Positions 15,964 to 24,718 of a DNA stretch of 35,043 nt are shown piece after piece. Numbering within the stretch: position 1 is the first letter of the stretch; each line of letters starts with the position of its first letter. Source of the DNA: Alphaproteobacteria bacterium (GTDB lineage: Bacteria > Pseudomonadota > Alphaproteobacteria > Bin95); assembly GCA_026706245.1 (NCBI GenBank), contig JAPOZD010000280.1:1-35043 (forward strand). The letters run 5' to 3'. The notes beneath the pieces are model-generated. The model was not told where the DNA came from and made no database searches. It was given only the letters and a program-made list of their open reading frames with translations. A program made the position numbers and the translations under genes.

Positions 15964-16485
15964 ATGGCGGCAGCAAGACAGACGGAACGGACAGCGGCGG
16001 CGGAGGCCATGCGCCCGCACGACCACGGGGACTGCATCCGCCGCGTGCTCGACGAGGCCGAACGCCGGGCCTCGGAGGACAGGGTGAATTTCACGCCGGT
16101 CCGCCGGCACGCGCTGGAGATTCTGCTGGAAAGCCATGCCGCCATGCCCGCATACGGCCTGCTGAAGCGCCTCGATGAGGACGGTTTCGGCTCGCAGCCG
16201 CCGGTGGCCTACCGGGCGCTCGACTTCCTCATGGAGCAGGGATTCGTCCACAAGGTCGAGCGGCTGAACGCCTTCGTCGCCTGCATGTATCCCGACGAAT
16301 CGCATGCGCCGGCCTTCCTGATCTGCCGCAATTGCCGTTCGGTGGCCGAGACCTGCGTGTCGCCGTCGCCGGCCGCGCTGCTGCGGGAAGCGCGGGCAGC
16401 GGGCTTCGCCATCGAGCGCTCGGTCATGGAGGCGGAGGGGCTCTGCCGCGCCTGCGCCGAGGAAGGGGGCGCGCCGTGCCGCTGA
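15964..16485 (+). CDS. zur: zinc uptake regulator Zur (Fur family)
   Basis: The protein has 173 residues. It has a winged-helix N-terminal domain (FTPVRRHALEILLESHAAMPAYGLLKRL, then PPVAYRALDFLMEQGFVHKVE) and a metal-binding dimerisation domain. Two CxxC pairs, CRNCRSVAE and CRACAEE, form the structural zinc site seen in Zur proteins. This, together with the znu genes, separates it from Fur and PerR. It represses zinc uptake genes when zinc is plentiful and probably represses its own operon through the box at 15926-15942. The first ATG is used. MRPHDHGD further in (16009) is a possible alternative. Its stop overlaps the znuC start by 10 bases. Confidence 0.92.
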   Translation: MAAARQTERTAAAEAMRPHDHGDCIRRVLDEAERRASEDRVNFTPVRRHALEILLESHAAMPAYGLLKRLDEDGFGSQPPVAYRALDFLMEQGFVHKVERLNAFVACMYPDESHAPAFLICRNCRSVAETCVSPSPAALLREARAAGFAIERSVMEAEGLCRACAEEGGAPCR

Positions 16486-17195
16486 TCGCAGCGCACGGCC
16501 TCACGGTCCGCCTGGGCGCGCAACTGGCGCTGCACGATATCGACCTCGCTGTGGAGCGCGGCGAGATCGTGACCGTCGTCGGCCCCAACGGTTCGGGCAA
16601 GACCACGCTGCTGCGCGCGCTGGTGGGCGCTGTGGCGCCGACAACGGGGCGCGTCGAGCGGGCGCCGGGCCTGCGCATCGGCTATGTGCCGCAGCGCCTG
16701 CATCTCGACTCGACCCTGCCGATAACCGTGAAGCGCTTCCTGCGCCTCGGCGCCAGGCGGCGAAACGGCAGCATCGCGCGCGCGCTGGAGGAAACCGGCG
16801 TTCCGGAGCTTGGCGGCCGGCAGATGACAGCGCTCTCCGGCGGGCAGTTCCAGCGCGTGCTGATCGCGCGCGCTCTCCTCGCCGAGCCCGACCTGCTGCT
16901 GCTCGACGAGCCGGCGCAGGGCCTGGACCATCCGGGCATGGCCGCGCTCTACCGGCTGGTGGGCGCGGTGCGCGACCGGCTGGGGTGCAGCGTGCTGATG
17001 GTCAGCCACGACCTGCATGTGGTCATGGGGGCGACGGACCGCGTCATCGCGCTCAACGGCGTCATCTGGTGCGAGGGGCCGCCCGTGGCCGTGTCCTCGG
17101 CCGCGGAATACCGCATGCTGTTCGGCGAGGCGGAGCCGGGCGCGCTCGCCTTCAACCGCCACACGCCGGAGGACGGGTGCTCGACGACTTCCTGA
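16476..17195 (+). CDS. znuC: zinc ABC transporter ATP-binding protein ZnuC
   Basis: The protein has 239 residues and is the cytoplasmic ATPase of the zinc importer. The ABC motifs are complete: Walker A GPNGSGKTT, signature LSGGQFQRVLIARAL, Walker B LLLLDEPAQGLD, and switch SHDLHVV. The start is a GTG at 16476, where the product reads PLIAAHGLTVRLG directly after the start. A GAGGAAGGGGG ribosome site lies inside the end of zur. The gene overlaps zur by 10 bases and znuB by 19, so translation of the three is probably coupled. Confidence 0.93.
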   Translation: MPLIAAHGLTVRLGAQLALHDIDLAVERGEIVTVVGPNGSGKTTLLRALVGAVAPTTGRVERAPGLRIGYVPQRLHLDSTLPITVKRFLRLGARRRNGSIARALEETGVPELGGRQMTALSGGQFQRVLIARALLAEPDLLLLDEPAQGLDHPGMAALYRLVGAVRDRLGCSVLMVSHDLHVVMGATDRVIALNGVIWCEGPPVAVSSAAEYRMLFGEAEPGALAFNRHTPEDGCSTTS

Positions 17196-17974
17196 CCCGC
17201 GCCTGCCTTGCCGGTATCGGTGTGGCGCTGGCGGCCGGCCCGCTCGGCTGCTTCGTCGTCTGGCGGCGCATCGCCTATTTCGGCGACGCGACCGCCCATG
17301 CCGCGATCCTGGGCGTCGCCATTTCGCTCGCCTTTTCGATGTCCACCGTCATCGGCGTGCTCGCCGCTGCGGTCGCGATGGCGGTCGCCGTCTCGACGCT
17401 CTCCGGCCGGGGCTTCGCGATGGACACGCTGCTGGGCGTCGCTTCGCATGGCAGTCTCGCCGTGGGCCTTGTGGCGGTTGCCGTCGCCTCGCCGCGCGCC
17501 ATCGATGTGGAAGCCTATCTGTTCGGCGAAATCCTGGCCGTGACGCGCGGGGACCTCGCGGTGATCTGGGGCGGCGCGGCGGCGGTGCTGGGCGTGATCG
17601 TCTGGCGCTGGCCGGCGCTGCTCACCGCCACGCTCAGCCCCGAACTGGCGCGCGGCGGCGGCATAAGCCCGGAGCGGGAGCAGCTTGTCCTGACGATCGC
17701 GATTGCGGTGCTCGTCGCCGTCTCGATCAAGGTGGTCGGCGTGCTGCTCATCACCGCCATGCTCATCATTCCCGCCGCCGCCGCTCGGCCGTTCTCCGGT
17801 ACGCCGGAGCGCATGGCGGCGGCCGCCGCGCTTATCGCCGTCGCATCGGTTTTCGCCGGCCTTGCCGCTTCCTGGCGCTGGGACACGCCGACCGGCCCCT
17901 CCATCGTGACCTTGGCCGTGCTGTTTTTCGCCGTTTCATGTTCCCTCGGCGCGCTGCGGCAGAGATCGGGCTGA
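17177..17974 (+). CDS. znuB: zinc ABC transporter permease ZnuB
   Basis: The protein has 265 residues and many transmembrane helices (ABC-3 family). It forms the inner-membrane channel of the zinc importer. Diagnostic stretches are GCFVVWRRIAYFGDATAHAA, EAYLFGEILAV and IKVVGVLLITAMLIIPAAAA. The start is a GTG at 17177 (product LDDFLTRACLAG after the start), which overlaps the end of znuC. It is the last gene of the zur-znuC-znuB operon. A 107-base gap then leads to the formate-tetrahydrofolate ligase gene. Confidence 0.93.
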   Translation: MLDDFLTRACLAGIGVALAAGPLGCFVVWRRIAYFGDATAHAAILGVAISLAFSMSTVIGVLAAAVAMAVAVSTLSGRGFAMDTLLGVASHGSLAVGLVAVAVASPRAIDVEAYLFGEILAVTRGDLAVIWGGAAAVLGVIVWRWPALLTATLSPELARGGGISPEREQLVLTIAIAVLVAVSIKVVGVLLITAMLIIPAAAARPFSGTPERMAAAAALIAVASVFAGLAASWRWDTPTGPSIVTLAVLFFAVSCSLGALRQRSG

Positions 17975-18081
17975 CTCCGGCCGCGGCAGGGTCTTCCGGC
18001 CGCGCGCATTAGGCGTTTGCGCCGAGCGCGCGGGCTTGTCATTCTGCGCCCCTTCCGTCCGGCGAGGAGAAGGCGCCCCCC

Positions 18082-19755
<1,674 letters not shown>

Positions 19756-19803
19756 CCGCGCTTCGGCACCGTTCAGGAGCCCTCGCCGCCGATTTGAAGA
19801 GGG

Positions 19804-19828
19804 CGCGGCTACCGGACTCCGAGCCGCG
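19804..19828. terminator. stem-loop between convergent fhs and SDR genes
   Basis: Perfect 7-base arms, CGCGGCT (19804-19810) and AGCCGCG (19822-19828), lie in the 94-base gap between two convergent genes. The position suits a bidirectional terminator, but there is no T-run on either side. Confidence 0.35.
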
Positions 19829-19849
19829 GCAGGTTGCCGGCGCGCCGTC

Positions 19850-20578
19850 CTACAGGGTGATCCCGCCATCGGCGATGAAGACGGCGCCGGTGGTGTAGGC
19901 GCTTTCGTCGGCGGCGAGGTGGACGGCCAGCGCGGCGATCTCCTCCGCCGTGCCGAGGCGGCCGAGCGGCTGGCGGGCGATAAAGTCCCGGCGCGCCTGC
20001 ACGGGGTCGTCGAAGGCGGCGATGCGCTCGTCGAGCGAAGGCGACTGCACGGTGCCGGGCGCGATCGCGTTGCAGCGCACGCCCGTCGAGATGGCGTCGG
20101 CCGCCACCGCCCGCGTCATCCCGATCACCGCCGCCTTGGTGGTGGAATAGACCGCGCGGAAAGGCACGCCTTTCAGGTTGGACGCGACCGAGGCCATGTT
20201 GACGATGGACCCCCGGCCCCTCTCGATCATGCCGGGCAGGAAGGCCCGGATGGTGCGGAACATCGACTTCACATTGAGGTCGAAGGCGGAATCCAACTCC
20301 GCCTCCGTCGCCTCCAGGATGGTGCCGTGATGGACAAAGCCCGCGACATTGCAGAGCGCATCCAGGGGCCCGAGCCGCCCGGCGAATGCCGCCACAGCTG
20401 CGCCGTCGGTCACGTCGAGGCGGTGCGTCTCGATGCCCTTGTCGAGGCCCGCGAGCTTTTCGGGCGCAATGTCCGTTGCGGTCACGCGCGCGCCCTCGGC
20501 AGCCGCCGCAACGGCAATCGCCCGCCCGATGCCCTGTCCCGCGGCCGTCACCAGAACCGTCTTGCCTTCGAGTCGCAT
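19850..20578 (-). CDS. short-chain dehydrogenase/reductase (BDH2/UcpA-like)
   Basis: The protein has 242 residues and the classical SDR fold, using NAD(P)(H) to oxidise an alcohol or reduce a ketone. TAAGQGIGRAIA is the cofactor glycine motif, and TDIAPEKL follows the second strand, where an acidic residue favours NAD. CNVAGFVHHGTI stands for NNAG. The catalytic residues are Ser in NMASVASN and Tyr/Lys in YSTTK. The FVHHGTILEATEAEL and LNVKSMFRTIRAFLPGM stretches recall the 3-hydroxybutyrate dehydrogenase type 2 group. The start at 20578 follows AGAGGGG. It diverges from the CmcJ-like oxidoreductase, and the two may act on linked substrates. The substrate is not readable from sequence. Confidence 0.87.
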   Translation of the reverse strand: MRLEGKTVLVTAAGQGIGRAIAVAAAAEGARVTATDIAPEKLAGLDKGIETHRLDVTDGAAVAAFAGRLGPLDALCNVAGFVHHGTILEATEAELDSAFDLNVKSMFRTIRAFLPGMIERGRGSIVNMASVASNLKGVPFRAVYSTTKAAVIGMTRAVAADAISTGVRCNAIAPGTVQSPSLDERIAAFDDPVQARRDFIARQPLGRLGTAEEIAALAVHLAADESAYTTGAVFIADGGITL

Positions 20579-20623
20579 GGAATTCCCCTCTCTTTCCGGC
20601 CCGCGCCCTTGACCGCCTGCCGG

Positions 20624-20649
20624 ATTCGGTCCACCTGTAAAACCCGAAT
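20624..20649. promoter_or_regulatory. spaced inverted repeat ATTCGG-N14-CCGAAT in a divergent promoter region
   Basis: The 114-base gap between the divergent SDR and CmcJ-like genes contains the arms ATTCGG (20624-20629) and CCGAAT (20644-20649). One shared operator for both genes is possible. The arms are short, so chance is not excluded. Confidence 0.25.
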
Positions 20650-20692
20650 GTCGCCCCCCGAGCCAAAGACGTAAAGGAGCTTCGGTACCGCC

Positions 20693-21532
20693 ATGCCGGA
20701 CGCCCACGATGTGAACCGGATCGTTGCGGACCTCACCTTCACGGTCCGCCAGGACGCCAAGCCCTGGTTCGAGAGTTCGCGGATCACGGGCGGGGTGCCC
20801 CGGATCCATTTCAGGACTGAGGACCGCCCGGTCACCATCCACGACATGCGCGCAGACCGGGACCGGCTGTCGCTGGATGTGACGGGATTCGAGCTGCGCC
20901 GGCATGAGACTGCGGTGGACGACCTCTACGACGACGGGGCGTCCGCCGATGCCTACGACCGCGAGACCGAAGACTTCCTGAAGCGCCTGACCGGAGCGGA
21001 CATCGCCGCCGTGTTCGACCGCACGCGGCGCTCGGATGCGGGCGCCGGCGCATCCAATCCGGACGGCATGCGCATGCCGGCGGGCCGGGTGCATGTGGAC
21101 TATACGGACGACTCGGGGCCGAAGCGCGCCCGCGACGTGCTGGGCGGCGAGACCGTGGACCGCGTGCTGGGCTCGGGCGGGCGGGTCGTGCAGATCAATG
21201 TCTGGCGGCCGATCCGGGGGCCGGTCGCACGCTCGCCGCTGGCGCTCGCGGATGCCGGCAGCATCCCGAAGGAGGACCTGCTGGCCACCGACCAGGTCTT
21301 TCCCGACCGGGTGGGCGAAATCTACCAGCTCGCCTTTTCACCCGCGCATCGATGGTACTGGGCCCCGCATATGGAGCGCGACGAGGTGCTGCTCATCAAG
21401 GGCTGGGACAGCCTGGACGACGGCCGCGCGCGCTACACGCCCCACGGCGCCTTCGCCCTGCCGGACCAGGACCTCACCGCGCCGCCGCGCGAGAGCATCG
21501 AACTCAGGACCTTCATCGCCTTCGAAGGTTGA
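20693..21532 (+). CDS. CmcJ/NvfI-family oxidoreductase (non-heme iron oxygenase-like)
   Basis: The protein has 279 residues. The pattern is AGRVHVDYTDDSG in the middle, VVQINVWRPIRGPVARSPLALAD, then a C-terminal HRWYWAPHMERDEVLLIKGWDS followed by YTPHGAFALPD. It matches the CmcJ/AsaB/NvfI group, related to fungal biosynthetic oxygenases and to the cephamycin protein CmcJ. The His/Asp pair in VHVDYT and a later His (TPHGAF) could form an iron site. Some family members are reported as 2-oxoglutarate-type oxygenases, while others are poorly characterised. AAAGGAG precedes the start. It lies just upstream of the HicB remnant and the Rieske operon. Confidence 0.75.
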   Translation: MPDAHDVNRIVADLTFTVRQDAKPWFESSRITGGVPRIHFRTEDRPVTIHDMRADRDRLSLDVTGFELRRHETAVDDLYDDGASADAYDRETEDFLKRLTGADIAAVFDRTRRSDAGAGASNPDGMRMPAGRVHVDYTDDSGPKRARDVLGGETVDRVLGSGGRVVQINVWRPIRGPVARSPLALADAGSIPKEDLLATDQVFPDRVGEIYQLAFSPAHRWYWAPHMERDEVLLIKGWDSLDDGRARYTPHGAFALPDQDLTAPPRESIELRTFIAFEG

Positions 21533-21568
21533 GCCAGGATCGTCCGGCGCAACTGCCCGAACGCTTTG

Positions 21569-21597
21569 TTGAAGCCGGCCCCGGGCTTCGCTAGGTT
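21569..21597 (+). promoter_or_regulatory. weak sigma-70-like promoter ahead of the HicB remnant/ferredoxin operon
   Basis: TTGAAG (21569-21574), a 17-base spacer and TAGGTT (21592-21597) lie 44 bases before the remnant start codon. The spacing is right, but only four and three of six bases match the consensus. It would serve as promoter for the ferredoxin-reductase-Rieske-ligase operon. The overlapping hairpin GAAGCC/GGCTTC (21571-21589) is an alternative reading. Confidence 0.25.
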
Positions 21598-21640
21598 GGA
21601 GACGCCGGATCGCACGCCCGCTTATCCGGGAGCCGCTGAG

Positions 21641-21824
21641 ATGATCGAGTTCGTATGTTGGCGGGAAGAAGACGCATGGGCTCGGCTGTCTTCGGGAGTT
21701 TCCGGACCATTGGACCCAGGGCGAGACCCTCGACGACCTCAACACGCATCTGAAGGATCTGCATGCCGATCTGACGGAGGGCGGCCCGGATTCCCGGCAA
21801 GGGCATCGACCGCATGACCGATGA
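21641..21824 (+). pseudogene. frameshifted HicB-family antitoxin remnant
   Basis: Three successive frames join into one HicB-like protein. Frame one, from ATG 21641, gives MIEFVCWREEDAW. One extra G near 21680 shifts to a second frame giving LGCLREFPDHWTQGETLDDL, then NTHLKDLHADLTEGG. A further shift near 21780 gives RIPGKGIDR. Together they match the short HicB pattern (YW.eddW.G.L.efPd..TQGet..eL...L.dl..dl..G.iPg.r). No HicA toxin gene adjoins. The second frame ends at 21822-21824 inside the ferredoxin gene, and the third runs in frame into the ferredoxin. Neighbouring genes have intact frames, so decay is more likely than sequencing error. Confidence 0.7.
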
Positions 21825-22137
21825 AATCAATATCGCCTTCAGGACCGCCGAGGGAGAGACGTTCCGGGTGAGCGGTCTTCGCGGCGCCACCGTGATGGAA
21901 ACCGCCATCCGCAACGACGTGCCGGGCATCGAGGCCGAATGCGGCGGGGCCTGCGCCTGCGCGACCTGCCATGTGTACGCCCCCGAGATCGTCGGCGAGG
22001 CGACGGACGAATACGAACAGGACATGCTGGACTTCACAGCGGACGAACGGCGCCCGAACAGCCGGCTTTCCTGCCAGATCGAGCTGGAGCCGTCCATGGA
22101 AGGAGCGGTCTTCGACCTGCCGGGCGTGCAGGTCTGA
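21814..22137 (+). CDS. [2Fe-2S] ferredoxin, adrenodoxin/putidaredoxin type
   Basis: The protein has 107 residues and is a small cytoplasmic electron carrier. The cluster ligands are Cys43, Cys49 and Cys52 (AECGGACACATCHVY, C-x5-C-x2-C) and Cys87 (SRLSCQIEL). This is the vertebrate-type spacing used with oxygenases and P450s. The C-terminal LPGVQV also fits. The stop overlaps the reductase start (ATGA), so the two are probably translated together. With the following reductase and Rieske oxygenase it forms a three-component redox chain. Its start lies within the end of the HicB remnant, so older HicB-region DNA now supplies its leader and ribosome-binding region. Confidence 0.93.
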   Translation: MTDEINIAFRTAEGETFRVSGLRGATVMETAIRNDVPGIEAECGGACACATCHVYAPEIVGEATDEYEQDMLDFTADERRPNSRLSCQIELEPSMEGAVFDLPGVQV

Positions 22138-23372
22138 TGTCCGGCACCGTCATCGTCGGCGCCGGCCATGCCGGCGTTCAGGCCGCCGTCTCGCTGCGTC
22201 AGGCGGGTTACGGAGAGCCGATTCGGCTGGTCGGGGAAGAGGACTGTCCGCCCTATCACCGGCCGCCGCTCTCCAAGGCGATGCTGGCGGGCGAGAAGCA
22301 GCCGGAGCAGATCGCGCTCCGCGGGCCGGACTTCTTCGAGCGGAACGGCATCGAACTCCTTCTTGGGACCCGAGCCTCCGCGCTCGACCCGGCATCGAAA
22401 ACCGTGCTCCTGGAACACGGGACGCTCGCCTACGACAAGGCCGTGCTCGCCACCGGAGCCGGCGCGCGGATGCTCGAGGGCTTCCGATACGCCAATGTCT
22501 TCCATCTCCGGAGCATGCGGGACGCGCTTGCGCTGCAGGAGGCGCTTGCGCCCGGCGCGAGGCTCGTCATCGTCGGCGGCGGCTTCATCGGGCTGGAGGT
22601 GGCCGCCACGGCGCGCAAGCTCGGGCTTTCGGTCGATGTCGTCGAGGCTGAGGAGCGGCTGCTGAAGCGCGCGGCGCCCGCCTTCCTGTCGGACTATATC
22701 GCAGACCGGCACAGGGCCGGGGGCGTGAGCATCCATCTCGGCGCGCAAATCGACAGGATCGCCGCCCATGCCGGCCGGGTCGCCTCGGTCGCGCTTTCGA
22801 ACGGCGCCACCCTGGCGGCGGACCTCGTTCTGGTGGGCGTCGGCAACCGGCCCGAGACCGGCCTGGGCGTGGAGGCGGGCGCCGCGACCGAGCTCGGCGG
22901 ACTGCTTGTGAACGACGCGTTGCAAACCTCGCTCCCGGATGTGTACGCCATCGGCGACTGCACGACCTTCCACCTGCCGGCTGCGGGCCGCCGGGTGCGG
23001 CTCGAATCGGTGCAGAACGCCGTCGATCAGGGCAAGGCGGTGGCCGGGCAGATCGCGGGCGCGGGCAAAGCCTACGACCCCGTGCCGTGGTTCTGGAGCG
23101 ACCAGTTCGACATGAAGCTCCAGATGACGGGCCTGTCGCTTGCCGGAAGCGAAATCACGGTCCGCGGCGATGTCGAACGCGGCAGTTTCAGCCTGATCGA
23201 GACGCTGGGCGAACGCCTTGTCGCCGTCTATTCCGTCAATGCGGTCGCCGACCACATGGCCTCGCGCCGGCTGGCCGGCGAGCCCGGCCGGTTCGACAGG
23301 TCTGCCGCGGCGGACCCGGACACGCCGCTCAAGGCATGCCTGGCGCCGCCCGCGGTCCGTCGCGCCGGATAG
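22137..23372 (+). CDS. FAD/NAD(P)H-dependent ferredoxin reductase
   Basis: The protein has 411 residues and passes electrons from NAD(P)H through FAD to the ferredoxin. The FAD motif VIVGAGHAGVQAAVSLRQ lies at the N-terminus. CPPYHRPPLSKAML is the segment typical of putidaredoxin-reductase-like proteins. VIVGGGFIGLEVAATARKLG binds NAD(P)H, and DVYAIGDCTTF is the second FAD site. The C-terminal reductase domain starts around WFWSDQFDMKLQMTG. The gene overlaps the ferredoxin stop by one base (ATGA), and the Rieske gene starts 23 bases after it. Confidence 0.93.
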   Translation: MSGTVIVGAGHAGVQAAVSLRQAGYGEPIRLVGEEDCPPYHRPPLSKAMLAGEKQPEQIALRGPDFFERNGIELLLGTRASALDPASKTVLLEHGTLAYDKAVLATGAGARMLEGFRYANVFHLRSMRDALALQEALAPGARLVIVGGGFIGLEVAATARKLGLSVDVVEAEERLLKRAAPAFLSDYIADRHRAGGVSIHLGAQIDRIAAHAGRVASVALSNGATLAADLVLVGVGNRPETGLGVEAGAATELGGLLVNDALQTSLPDVYAIGDCTTFHLPAAGRRVRLESVQNAVDQGKAVAGQIAGAGKAYDPVPWFWSDQFDMKLQMTGLSLAGSEITVRGDVERGSFSLIETLGERLVAVYSVNAVADHMASRRLAGEPGRFDRSAAADPDTPLKACLAPPAVRRAG

Positions 23373-23395
23373 CCCGAATTGCAGGAGCGGAACCC

Positions 23396-24712
23396 ATGAT
23401 CAGCCGGGATTTGAACGAACGGCTCACCCTGACGGGCAAGGGCACACCCGCCGGCGATTTGCTGCGCCGCTACTGGCAGCCGGCGGCGCTGGCGGATGAG
23501 CTGGACGGCGGGCGCCCGGTGGTGCCGGTGACGCTTCTGGGCGAGCGGCTGGTGCTGTTTCGCGACGACGAGGGCGGGCTCGGCCTGATCGGCCGGCAAT
23601 GCCTGCACCGGAGCGCGGACCTCTGCTTCGGCCGACGGGAGGACAATGGCCTGCGCTGCCCGTTCCACGGCTGGCTGTACGGCCGCGACGGCCGGTGCCT
23701 GGAACAACCGGGCGAGCCCGAGGGCTCCCGGATGCACGAACGGCTTCGGACGACCTCCTACCCGGTCGTCGAAAAGAACGGCGTCGTCTTTGCCTATCTG
23801 GGCCCGGGCGAACCGCCGGCCTTCCCCAATTTCGACTGTTTCCGGGCGCCCGGCAGCCATGTCTTCGCGTTCAAGGGCCTCTGGGAATGCAACTGGCTGC
23901 AGGCGCTGGAGATCGGCATCGACCCCGCCCACGCCTCCTTCCTGCACCGCTTCCTGGAAGACGAGGACCCGAAGGACGGCTATGGCAGGCAGTTCCGGGA
24001 CAGCGCCGCAGCCGGCTCCAACATCCCCATGACCCGGCTGCTGCGGGACTATCCGCGCCCCGAGATCAGGGTGGAGGAAACGGATTTCGGCCTCAGGCTG
24101 ACCACGCTCAGGCATATGGAAAACGGCCTGACCCATGTGCGCGTCACCAACCAGATCTTTCCCGGCGCGATCTGCATCCCGATGAGCCGCGAGATGACGA
24201 TCACCCAGTGGCATGTGCCGGTCGATGACGAGACCTGCTACTGGTATTCGCTGTTCACCAGCTTCGACCGGCCGGTGGACAAGGAGACGATGCGCGCGCA
24301 AAGGCTGAAGGAGCACAGCCTGCCCGGCTACACGCCGCTGAAGAACCGGCGCAACGATTACGGATACGATCCCGAGGAGCAGGCAACCCGGACCTGGACC
24401 GGCATGGGGTTCGACATCAATGTGCATGACCAGTGGGCCGTGGAGGGCATGGGCCCGATACAGGACCGCACCGAAGAGCATCTGGCCGGCACCGACATAG
24501 GCATCGTCCGCTACCGCAGGCTGCTGCAGGCGGCGATGGAGGGCCTTGCCGCGGGCGACGGGGCCGCCCTGCCGATGCTGAACCGCGGCGCGGCCCGGAT
24601 CGCCGGGCCCCTGTCCAACGACGCCATTGCGGACACGGCGGACTGGGAGGCCGCCAGCATGCGCGCCGACCGGGAACGCCGCGCCGCCTGCCCCTGGGAT
24701 GCGTCCCTGTAG
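23396..24712 (+). CDS. Rieske non-heme iron oxygenase, large subunit (phthalate dioxygenase-like)
   Basis: The protein has 438 residues. The Rieske [2Fe-2S] ligands are Cys69/His71 (RQCLHRSADLC) and Cys88/His91 (RCPFHGWLYG). The mononuclear iron site is GIDPAHASFLHRFLED, with His179, His184 and the bridging Asp176. The long C-terminal domain without a beta subunit suits the phthalate 4,5-dioxygenase/O-demethylase group. That group hydroxylates rings or removes methyl groups, using a separate reductase. Here the electrons probably come from the ferredoxin and reductase just upstream. The start at 23396 follows GCAGGAGCGG. The glutamine-synthetase-like gene begins 6 bases after the stop, which suggests an amine-containing substrate or product. 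The actual substrate is unknown. Confidence 0.9.
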   Translation: MISRDLNERLTLTGKGTPAGDLLRRYWQPAALADELDGGRPVVPVTLLGERLVLFRDDEGGLGLIGRQCLHRSADLCFGRREDNGLRCPFHGWLYGRDGRCLEQPGEPEGSRMHERLRTTSYPVVEKNGVVFAYLGPGEPPAFPNFDCFRAPGSHVFAFKGLWECNWLQALEIGIDPAHASFLHRFLEDEDPKDGYGRQFRDSAAAGSNIPMTRLLRDYPRPEIRVEETDFGLRLTTLRHMENGLTHVRVTNQIFPGAICIPMSREMTITQWHVPVDDETCYWYSLFTSFDRPVDKETMRAQRLKEHSLPGYTPLKNRRNDYGYDPEEQATRTWTGMGFDINVHDQWAVEGMGPIQDRTEEHLAGTDIGIVRYRRLLQAAMEGLAAGDGAALPMLNRGAARIAGPLSNDAIADTADWEAASMRADRERRAACPWDASL

Positions 24713-24718
24713 GCGGGC

